A stretch of DNA of 6,702 nucleotides from Campylobacterales bacterium (GTDB taxonomy: Bacteria; Campylobacterota; Campylobacteria; Campylobacterales; QNZT01), in assembly GCA_027081495.1 (NCBI GenBank), contig JALWKJ010000049.1:1-6702 (forward strand), in the 5' to 3' direction. Both the position numbers and the translations under genes were made by a program. Within the stretch, counting starts at the first letter, position 1. Every line of letters starts with the position of its first letter. Below are positions 1 through 5,538 of the stretch, in pieces. The notes under the pieces were generated by a model. That model did not search any database, had not been told where the DNA came from, and was given only the letters and a program-made list of their open reading frames with translations.

Positions 1-557
1 GGTTCTAAAATCCCTTGAAGTTCATCTCTATGAGCTTTTAGATTTTTATGGCGCAAGGCTATCTCTTTTAGCGTTTCATTCTCTTTTTTTAGTTGGTTTT
101 GCAACCGTTTTAATTTTTGGTTTTGAGTAGTCTCTTTTTCAAGCAGGGCTTCGGGAGTAAAAGATCCTATTTCGGATTTGAGTTCATTTACTTTGTTTAT
201 TTGAGCTTTTAAAATCGCGTCTAAAGCCGTATATTTTTCTTTTACTTTGTCAAAAGAGCTTTTAGCCGCTAAAAACTCTTCTTCCTGCATATTTATTTTT
301 GATTCGAATTTTGCAATCTGTTCATCGGCTTCTTGAGTAACGGATTTTTCATTTTGTATGTTTTGAGTTATTTTATCGCAATTTTCCTCTATGGCAAGAA
401 TCTCTTTGTCCGTATGATCGATCTTCTCTTTTAGTTCGTCAATAATCGGTTTATACTCTTCGGAATTTTTTGACTTGGCAAAAAACAATCCCGTCAAAAG
501 TCCGGTAAATAAAACCATACCCAGACACTCTTTTAGTTCTAAAATCATATCCAACAT
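1..557 (-). CDS. Membrane-anchored coiled-coil protein, third gene of the OmpA trio (3' part outside the window)
   Basis: This is an open frame of 185 complete codons running off the left edge, so only the N-terminal part is visible. It starts MLDMILELKECLGMVLF. A hydrophobic segment at about residues 11-27 is followed by a Lys at 28 and then by an almost unbroken charged helical stretch rich in Lys, Glu and Gln (about 35-185) with heptad-like spacing, so it is predicted to be a single-pass membrane protein with a long coiled coil. By the positive-inside rule the coil is probably cytoplasmic (inference). The start is well fixed: an AGGAGG Shine-Dalgarno lies 5 bases upstream, and the ATG directly abuts the TAA of the preceding gene. 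It has the same architecture as that preceding gene, so the two may be paralogues or partners. I do not recognise the family and give no function. The call rests on frame, start signal and composition. Confidence 0.85.
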   Translation of the reverse strand, partial: MLDMILELKECLGMVLFTGLLTGLFFAKSKNSEEYKPIIDELKEKIDHTDKEILAIEENCDKITQNIQNEKSVTQEADEQIAKFESKINMQEEEFLAAKSSFDKVKEKYTALDAILKAQINKVNELKSEIGSFTPEALLEKETTQNQKLKRLQNQLKKENETLKEIALRHKNLKAHRDELQGILE

Positions 558-1454
558 TTATACCTCCTCTTTTGAAACGGGTCGTTTTTTGAATAGAGTT
601 AGAATTTTATCTATTACTCTAGCGCCGTCGTTTTTTTTGACGAATTTCTCAATCTCTTCACCTTTGGTTTTTGGCAGAGCAAATAATTTTTGCATAAGAG
701 CGTCGTATTTTTGAGCGAGCGATTTTTTTCCGCTTTGAAGATGCTCTTTTAACGCATATTCGTAATTTATCGCTTTGATTTTTAATTCTTCACTCTCTTT
801 TATGATAGCGTCGATCTCTTTTTTATATTTTTGTTCTATTTTTTCTATCGCTTCTTGTACCTTTTTTAGTTCATATTTAGCGTTAATTACTTTTTCTTCA
901 AGTTTCTCTTTCGCCTCTTTTAGATGTAGTTTATCGCTTTTAAATGATGCGATTTCGTTTTTTAATTTTTCAATCTCATTTTTGCGACTCTCTAGTGTTT
1001 TTTCTAAATCCTCGATTTGTCTCTCTTTGACATCGATAACCTCTTTTTCGTTTGTTACAAGTTCAAGATCCGAAGAGAGTTTTTTCTCTTGATCTTGATA
1101 TATTCTTATTTTTTCTTCATCTTCAATCATCTTTTTTGTCAAGTTCTTTTTATCATTTTCAATCGCGGCGATTTTTTGAATAAACTCTTCCTCTTGTTTG
1201 CGAAGATTTTCTATTTGTGTCGATTTAGATTCTTGAAGCAAAAGGCTCTCTTTTGCTATGTTTTGAATCTCGCTCTCTTTTTGTAATGTTTCCTCATAAA
1301 GATGAAGGCTTTGGTTGTAGTCGTTCTCCAAGCTTGCTACATCTTCTTCAAGTTCGACTTTTGAACTGCTGTTTTTTATGAGATATCCTATTATAAAGCC
1401 TATCAAAAGGGCAAAGATAAAAAGTACTATCGCTTGTATCATCATGTCGTTCAT
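558..1454 (-). CDS. Membrane-anchored long coiled-coil protein, second gene of the OmpA trio
   Basis: A 298-residue protein. Residues 7-25 are strongly hydrophobic and form a single membrane span or signal anchor, followed by Lys27. Residues about 32-238 are a continuous run of Glu, Lys, Gln, Ile and Leu with heptad-like hydrophobic spacing, as in a long parallel coiled coil. Residues 240-298 are a separate basic, helical tail (around KSLAQKYDALMQKLF and ARVIDKILTLFKK). There is no Pro or Gly in the coil that would break it, and no enzymatic motif. The start is supported by AAGGAGAAT upstream of the ATG; later Met codons at residues 4 and 5 are worse placed. It lies 1 base after the stop of the OmpA-like gene and 0 bases before the next gene, so it is surely co-expressed with both. 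The coil probably projects into the cytoplasm (inference). Weak similarity to SMC-like or methyl-accepting coils in searches would be compositional. Family and function are unknown. Confidence 0.88.
   Translation of the reverse strand: MNDMMIQAIVLFIFALLIGFIIGYLIKNSSSKVELEEDVASLENDYNQSLHLYEETLQKESEIQNIAKESLLLQESKSTQIENLRKQEEEFIQKIAAIENDKKNLTKKMIEDEEKIRIYQDQEKKLSSDLELVTNEKEVIDVKERQIEDLEKTLESRKNEIEKLKNEIASFKSDKLHLKEAKEKLEEKVINAKYELKKVQEAIEKIEQKYKKEIDAIIKESEELKIKAINYEYALKEHLQSGKKSLAQKYDALMQKLFALPKTKGEEIEKFVKKNDGARVIDKILTLFKKRPVSKEEV
561..570 (-). promoter_or_regulatory. Strong ribosome binding site for the third trio gene
   Basis: On the minus strand the sequence reads AGAGGAGGTATAAATG. The AGGAGG core (568-563) is a full match to the anti-Shine-Dalgarno sequence, with 5 bases to the ATG at 557. 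The same bases encode the last residues (Glu-Glu-Val) of the upstream protein, so this site lies entirely inside a coding region. It decides the start of the downstream gene and supports translational coupling. Confidence 0.85.
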
Positions 1455-1455
1455 G

Positions 1456-2556
1456 CTATTCTCCTTTTTTTATCTCTATCGTGACCCTTCTGTTTCTTTT
1501 GTCGTAAGGATCTGCCGTAAACGGGCGTTCTTCGCCGTAGCCTATTGCATTTATACTTTTTGCTTGTATATTGTTTTTTATCAGGTATTCTTTAACCGCG
1601 TTTGCTCTTTGCTGGCTTAGCCATTTGTTATATGACGCTTTTCCGCTGGCATCGGTATGTCCTGAAATTTTAAGGGATAGAGATTGAGTGTTTTTATTTA
1701 CTATATCTATAATCTTATCGAGAATTTTTTTACTTTGAAGTGAGATTTCGTTACTGTTTCTTTTAAAATAGATCGGATTCGTGTTTAATATATCGTTGAT
1801 TTTCTGCTGGTTTTGCTCTATTTCGACGGCTGAAGAGGGCTCTTTTACTTCGGTAATCTCAGGTTGAACGATCTCTTCTTGCTCGATCTCTTGTTCGGGA
1901 ATTTTCACTTCAATTTTTTCGGGTTTTATTTCCTCTATTTCGATTTTCGGTTTGGGCTGCTCTTTTGGTTTTATAAGCGAGGTATGATCGGTGATTTTAA
2001 ATCCGTAAGCTTCCAAAGATTTTACAAGTGAATGAAATTTCGCGCTTTTTGCTTCGTCGTTGAATTCACCGCTTATCGTAACTACTTTATCATGAATTGA
2101 AATAGAGCCTTTTGGGATAGAATTAGAAGCTAAAAATGCCGTGATTTTTTCCGCTTGTTTTAGCCAAGGCGCTTTTTTTATATCTCTTTCAAACGATATT
2201 TCTCTTACGCAACCTTCTACATTACAGTATTTATCGGCGATAGCGGCTATCTCTTTTGTTTCGTCCGCGCTATTTGCGTTTATAACAAGTCGTGGATTTT
2301 CACCGTTTTCGTAAAGATATGAAGGCTCTTTTTGTATGATCTTTTCTTCTTTTGCACTCTCATGTTTTGTTTGAGATACGATTGCCTGTTCTATATCTTT
2401 TGTTTGAGTTTTTTGAGCCGCTACTTTTACATGTTCGCTTTTGATTGCGGCTTTTGGTTCTTTTGGCGTAAATAGCTCTTTATTGTTTTGAATACAAAAG
2501 TAGGCTATAGCTGAGCCTACAAGCGTACCGAGCAATAAAATCGACTTGCTTCCCAT
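1456..2556 (-). CDS. BON + OmpA-like peptidoglycan-binding protein with N-terminal membrane anchor
   Basis: A 366-residue protein. Residues 6-22 form a hydrophobic anchor. The Cys21 context (AYFC) does not fit a lipobox, so a signal anchor in the inner membrane is likelier than a lipoprotein. Residues about 88-195 resemble a BON-type domain: the pattern IHDKVVTISGEFNDEAK with a following helix and a KITD strand is typical, and a CX4C pair (C111, C116) precedes it. Residues about 197-243 are a Pro/Glu/Lys/Ile-rich linker. Residues about 253-366 are an OmpA-like C-terminal domain with SGHTDASG (299-305), LSQQRANAV (313-321), GYGEERP (339-345) and NRRVTI (355-360). D302 and R317 have the spacing of the Asp/Arg pair that binds the diaminopimelate of peptidoglycan in OmpA proteins. 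The order anchor-BON-OmpA recalls mycobacterial OmpATb/ArfA. It is the first gene of a tight trio with two coiled-coil proteins. The OmpA domain is certain, the BON assignment is probable, and the biological role is unknown. Confidence 0.92.
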   Translation of the reverse strand: MGSKSILLLGTLVGSAIAYFCIQNNKELFTPKEPKAAIKSEHVKVAAQKTQTKDIEQAIVSQTKHESAKEEKIIQKEPSYLYENGENPRLVINANSADETKEIAAIADKYCNVEGCVREISFERDIKKAPWLKQAEKITAFLASNSIPKGSISIHDKVVTISGEFNDEAKSAKFHSLVKSLEAYGFKITDHTSLIKPKEQPKPKIEIEEIKPEKIEVKIPEQEIEQEEIVQPEITEVKEPSSAVEIEQNQQKINDILNTNPIYFKRNSNEISLQSKKILDKIIDIVNKNTQSLSLKISGHTDASGKASYNKWLSQQRANAVKEYLIKNNIQAKSINAIGYGEERPFTADPYDKRNRRVTIEIKKGE

Positions 2557-2562
2557 GTCTTG

Positions 2563-2566
2563 CTCC
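2563..2566 (-). promoter_or_regulatory. Ribosome binding site of the OmpA-like gene
   Basis: AGGAG (minus strand AATAGGAGCAAGACATG) lies 6 bases before the ATG at 2556 and fixes the start. The 77 bases between the antiporter stop and this ATG are AT-rich. They hold -10-like hexamers (TATATT, TATCAT) but no convincing -35 and no terminator hairpin, so the trio may have its own weak promoter, may be read through from the antiporter gene, or both. Confidence 0.7.
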
Positions 2567-2633
2567 TATTAAGAATATTACAAAACATGATACATTAATA
2601 TACTCTTTATTTTGCTGAAACTTTATCGCTAGC

Positions 2634-3707
2634 TTACATGAACATCAAAAAGAAAAATACTATAAATAAAACAAAATGAACAAATCCTTCAAGCATATTG
2701 GTTTCGCCGTCGTTAAAATGAATTATACTGGCTAAAATCGTCAGACCCAGCATAATACCCTGTACGGGAGTTAAGGCGAGGTCAATTGGCATGTGCGTAA
2801 ATTTAGCTACGATTAGAACACTGGGAATTGTCAGAAGAACCGTGGCGAGACTCGCTCCTACGGCTATGTTGACGACATTTTGCATGTTATTGTTTAAGGC
2901 GGAGCGAATAGCCGTTATGAGTTCAGGAGACGCCGAGATAATAGCTACGGCAAATGCGCCTAGAGTCAAGGGGAGACCTAAAGCGCTTAAATTGTTGCTC
3001 ATAAATATTGATAATATTTCAGATAAAAAACCTATCATTATAATAGAAAGAATCAATATTACGGCATGATATTTACCGTTGATCTTCTCTCCGACGGCGC
3101 ACTCTTCCTCGCCGGCATGTTTGCCTTTGTATTCAAAAAAATATCTGTGCTCGTTTAATTGAATTCTGGTAAAAATGATATAGAGCAATATGAACATAAT
3201 AATCGTAAAATCAAGATATACGGGAAGTTTGTCCGATGCGATAAAATGAGGCACAACCATAGCTATGCCGATGGCGACTAGTATCATAGACATATATGAA
3301 TTCGTAGAATCGACATTATATTGCTGTTCGCCGTATTTTATGCCTCCTACGATCGCGGCGAGTCCTAAAAGTCCGTTTATATCGAGCATTACGGCGGAAT
3401 AAATAGTATCCCTTACTAAAAAAGGATTTTCTTGATGCAGCATCATGATCGTTATAATTACGATCTCCACCACAACGGCGGAGAAAGTAAGAATCAAAGT
3501 TCCGTAAGGTTCTCCATACTTGTGAGCTAATATTTCCGCATGATGAGCGACATTTAAAGCCGAATAGACAATAACGGCAAAAAGGATCAAAAAACCTAGG
3601 ATATTTCCAAATTTTGTACTCGCAAGCGAATGTTCAAAGGGCAAAATCACTATTAATGCTACAATCGATGCGAAGAGGGGATACTCTTTTAAAAACAATT
3701 TTTGCAT
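2634..3707 (-). CDS. chaA: ChaA/CaX-family cation:proton antiporter
   Basis: A 357-residue, very hydrophobic protein with about ten to eleven membrane segments, the usual size for ChaA (E. coli ChaA is about 366). The family signature occurs twice. The first copy is the HAEILAHKYGEPYGT block leading into SAVVVEI (E81); the second is SASPELITAIRSALNNN (E262) followed by VGASLATVLLTIPSV. These acidic residues in the two alpha repeats bind and translocate the cation. A hydrophilic, partly acidic loop (about 186-212) separates the two halves, as in ChaA, where it is more acidic. The family exchanges cytoplasmic Ca2+, and in some members Na+ or K+, for protons across the inner membrane; the ion used here cannot be read from the sequence. 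The ATG is preceded by AAAGAGAGA. The next gene starts 77 bases downstream. The symbol is given by similarity; the function could differ in ion specificity. Confidence 0.9.
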   Translation of the reverse strand: MQKLFLKEYPLFASIVALIVILPFEHSLASTKFGNILGFLILFAVIVYSALNVAHHAEILAHKYGEPYGTLILTFSAVVVEIVIITIMMLHQENPFLVRDTIYSAVMLDINGLLGLAAIVGGIKYGEQQYNVDSTNSYMSMILVAIGIAMVVPHFIASDKLPVYLDFTIIMFILLYIIFTRIQLNEHRYFFEYKGKHAGEEECAVGEKINGKYHAVILILSIIMIGFLSEILSIFMSNNLSALGLPLTLGAFAVAIISASPELITAIRSALNNNMQNVVNIAVGASLATVLLTIPSVLIVAKFTHMPIDLALTPVQGIMLGLTILASIIHFNDGETNMLEGFVHFVLFIVFFFLMFM

Positions 3708-3727
3708 AAATCTCTCTTTACTCGGTG

Positions 3728-3757
3728 ATAATAAAAGTTTAGCATAGATTTCTTCAA
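3728..3757 (-). promoter_or_regulatory. Predicted sigma-70 promoter of the antiporter gene
   Basis: On the minus strand, TTGAAG (3757-3752) and TATTAT (3733-3728) are separated by 18 bases. The matches are 4/6 and 5/6 to the consensus. It sits in the 58-base gap between the lipoprotein stop and the antiporter ATG and would give a short leader of roughly 15 bases that still includes the AGAGAG ribosome binding site. It suggests the antiporter, and perhaps the trio behind it, can be transcribed independently of the lipoprotein gene. Predicted by eye only. Confidence 0.5.
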
Positions 3758-3765
3758 GGATAGCA

Positions 3766-4524
3766 CTATAACAAATCGTTTGCCGAATATTTTAAAATTC
3801 TGCCGTTGTCATCGGCAAAGTAGATATTGTCATAATCGTCAAACGCTACTCCCTCTTGTGCGAATTTAGGCAGCTTGGCTTTCGCGTCGATTCTTTTTTC
3901 TTTGAAGTTATACCTATAAAGCCTATCGTTAGTATCGCTTACCATAAATAAATATCCATTGTAAAAATCAAGACCCGCAATATCTTTTTTTCGTGGATCT
4001 ATGATGGATAGTATCTTTGTTTTCGATTTGCTTAAATCTTTTATGATTATTATGACGGAGGGATCTGGATGAGGATATTTGTGATGTGATTGGTTACATA
4101 TGTAAATATATCCTTTATTATCGATAGTGACTCCTTCTATGCCGTATTCTTTATCTTTTTGCAATATCTTTTGACCTTTAAATGATCTTTTTATGTTGAT
4201 CTTTTTTTCTATCGTGAGATTTTTTTTATTTAAAATCATGATATTATCCACCCCTTCGGATATAACAAGAAGACGGTTGTTTTTATTATCACAAGCTATT
4301 CCCTCGGTATCAAAATTTCCGATATGCTTTTTTCTTATCTTTTTTCCATCCAAGGATAACTCATATACTGTTCCTCTATCGCTTACGGCAAAAAGAGTTT
4401 TTGAACTTTTGTCGTAACAAATACCTGAAGCCTCGGGTATTTTCGCTATTACATGATCTCTTTTGCCGCCTTCGCAAGCGGTCAAAACGAGCATTAAAAA
4501 TATTAAAAAATTTTTTATATTCAC
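3766..4524 (-). CDS. Lipoprotein with SdiA-regulated (YjiK-like) beta-propeller domain
   Basis: I place the start at the GTG at 4524, giving 252 residues. Its N-terminus NIKNFLIFLMLVLTAC is a lipoprotein signal with lipobox LTAC and lipidated Cys17, and AAGGA lies 6 bases upstream. An in-frame ATG at 4608 would add 28 residues before the signal and lies upstream of the predicted transcription start, so it is rejected. After the Cys, short repeats of the propeller type follow: PEASGICYD (30-38), LFAVSDRGTVYEL (44-56), DTEGIACD (72-79), YGIEGVTID (128-136), IAGLDFYNGYLFMVSD (182-197) and QEGVAFDDYDNIYFADD (223-239). The recurring E-G-[IV] and SD elements match the SdiA-regulated / YjiK family, which is related to esterase-like phytase propellers. 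The protein is likely tethered in the periplasm or outer membrane. Substrate and activity are unknown. It is divergent from the kinase-nspC operon and upstream of the antiporter. Confidence 0.78.
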   Translation of the reverse strand: MNIKNFLIFLMLVLTACEGGKRDHVIAKIPEASGICYDKSSKTLFAVSDRGTVYELSLDGKKIRKKHIGNFDTEGIACDNKNNRLLVISEGVDNIMILNKKNLTIEKKINIKRSFKGQKILQKDKEYGIEGVTIDNKGYIYICNQSHHKYPHPDPSVIIIIKDLSKSKTKILSIIDPRKKDIAGLDFYNGYLFMVSDTNDRLYRYNFKEKRIDAKAKLPKFAQEGVAFDDYDNIYFADDNGRILKYSANDLL

Positions 4525-4556
4525 ATTGTTTCCTTTTTGAGAATATTTGTGGCGCC

Positions 4557-4586
4557 ATGATAGTATCATATCATATACTTTTTCAA
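4557..4586 (-). promoter_or_regulatory. Predicted sigma-70 promoter of the lipoprotein gene
   Basis: On the minus strand, TTGAAA (4586-4581, 5/6) and TATCAT (4562-4557, 5/6) are separated by 18 bases. Transcription would begin near 4550, leaving a leader of about 25 bases before the GTG at 4524. This supports the GTG start because the upstream ATG (4608) would not be in the transcript. The spacer contains GTAT-N8-ATAC (4563-4578), a short inverted repeat that could be an operator. The discriminator just after the -10 is the GC-only palindrome GGCGCC (4551-4556), striking in this AT-rich gap. Confidence 0.5.
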
Positions 4587-4641
4587 AATCGCCAAAATAG
4601 TAAATCATGGGATAACTTTGCGTTATTTATTTTCTTTAGAA

Positions 4642-4668
4642 TATAATTTTTGCTTTTTTTGTTATAAT
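4642..4668 (+). promoter_or_regulatory. Predicted promoter(s) of the kinase-nspC operon
   Basis: Two perfect TATAAT hexamers lie 21 bases apart, at 4642-4647 and 4663-4668. The second is the better candidate: it is an extended -10 (TGTTATAAT, 4660-4668) behind a run of seven T, the arrangement typical of Campylobacter and Helicobacter vegetative promoters, which lack a conserved -35. Initiation near 4675 gives a leader of about 30 bases. The first could be a second start, with a poor TTGCGT 18 bases upstream, or part of the phased A/T pattern. It is not tested. Confidence 0.6.
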
Positions 4669-4690
4669 TGTCAAAAAAAATCAACCCTCT

Positions 4691-4696
4691 AAAAGG
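4691..4696 (+). promoter_or_regulatory. Ribosome binding site of the kinase gene (GTG start)
   Basis: AAAAGG lies 8 bases before the GTG at 4705. No in-frame ATG exists before codon 95, well inside the kinase fold, so GTG is the only reasonable start. Confidence 0.6.
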
Positions 4697-4704
4697 CAAT
4701 ATTC

Positions 4705-5538
4705 GTGAGGAAAAAAATTGAGCAAATTCTAGGCAAACCTATCCGTGAATGCAAACTGATAACTCAAAGCGGCACAACGGCTATATATAACTGCGATAAT
4801 AAAGTCGTGGCAAAAGTGGCGAACGATCCCCGGCTCGTTGAGAGCGAAGAGTTGGCATACGAGTATTTGAGAGAAAACAGCACGCTTCCCATACCGAAAG
4901 TTTTCAAGCGGGAAAATGAGATTTTATTGATCGAATATGTTCAAAACAATCAATTAGACAAAACGCAAGCCGAGTTGGATGCGGCGATGCATCTAGCGAA
5001 TCTTCACCGCATATCATGGGATGAAGGATACGGTTTTATGGATGATACCGTCATAGGTCCATATTGCCAGTCAAATATAAATCATCCCTCTTGGGTGGAG
5101 TTTTTTAAAAGAGAGAGGCTTTTAGATTTTGCCGCAAAAGCTTTCGAGGAGAATAGACTAGATGAAAATACATATTTTCGAATCCTCTCTTTATGTGAAG
5201 AACTGCATAAGTATTTAATAGAACCCGAGCACTCTTCTTTGGTTCATGGAGATGTGTGGAGCGGGAATGTCCTAACCGACTCCGGAGAGGTGGCGGCTTT
5301 TATCGATCCGGCTATCTATTTCGGTCATCATGAAGTGGATTTGGCTTTTATATTGATGTTTAATACTTTTGGAGACGCTTTTTTTAGTCACTATAAAAAA
5401 CTCTATCCCATTGAAGAAGATTTTGTGGAAGTAAGAGCGGATATTTACAATTTATACCCGTATCTGGTTCATTTAAGAGCCTTTGGGGATAGTTATCTTC
5501 CGTATATAAAAAGAACTTTGGACAAATATGGATATTGA
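4705..5538 (+). CDS. Fructosamine kinase family protein (ketosamine-3-kinase-like)
   Basis: A 277-residue protein of the protein-kinase-like/aminoglycoside-phosphotransferase fold, full length for the family (about 280-300). It has a glycine-poor P-loop region (ITQSGTTAIYN, 19-29), ATP-binding Lys37 in VVAKV, hinge LIEYVQ (75-80), LHRISWDEGYGFMDD (100-114) with the family's IGPYCQSN (117-124), catalytic HGDVWSGN (181-188, Asp183 and Asn188), metal-binding IDPA (200-203), GHHEVDLAF (207-215) and LVHLRAFGDSYLPYI (254-268). The HGD[LV]WSGN / DPA..YGH.E.DLA pattern is specific to fructosamine kinases. Characterised members phosphorylate the sugar of glycated lysines (fructos-, ribulos- or erythrulosamines), which makes the adduct fall off. 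The bacterial substrate here is unknown. The P-loop lacks the conserved Cys used as a redox switch in plant and human members. Its stop overlaps nspC by 11 bases, so the two are co-translated. Confidence 0.9.
   Translation: MRKKIEQILGKPIRECKLITQSGTTAIYNCDNKVVAKVANDPRLVESEELAYEYLRENSTLPIPKVFKRENEILLIEYVQNNQLDKTQAELDAAMHLANLHRISWDEGYGFMDDTVIGPYCQSNINHPSWVEFFKRERLLDFAAKAFEENRLDENTYFRILSLCEELHKYLIEPEHSSLVHGDVWSGNVLTDSGEVAAFIDPAIYFGHHEVDLAFILMFNTFGDAFFSHYKKLYPIEEDFVEVRADIYNLYPYLVHLRAFGDSYLPYIKRTLDKYGY

Noticed and set aside
475..1620. Plus-strand open frames across the coiled-coil genes, some with membrane-like hydrophobic runs
   Set aside because: They are shadows: Lys/Glu-rich codons on the minus strand read as Phe/Ser/Leu on the plus strand. 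They have no good ribosome binding sites and no family resemblance.
1..2556. Zorya-like anti-phage system (OmpA-domain protein next to long coiled coils)
   Set aside because: ZorB is MotB-like and ZorA is MotA-like with several membrane spans. Here the coiled-coil proteins have one span each, no MotA-type channel helices are seen, and no ZorC/D/E-type genes are in view. Only the superficial architecture is shared.
2557..2633. Terminator or riboswitch between the antiporter and the OmpA-like gene
   Set aside because: Only short AT-rich inverted repeats (ATATTA/TAATAT) and a GCTAGC palindrome just after the stop are present. There is no GC stem followed by T residues and no known riboswitch pattern.
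4669..4674. Perfect TTGACA on the minus strand upstream of the lipoprotein gene
   Set aside because: No -10 hexamer stands at 16-19 bases; the spacing falls in A-rich sequence. The hexamer is the complement of bases around the plus-strand promoter, and a better promoter exists at 4557-4586.
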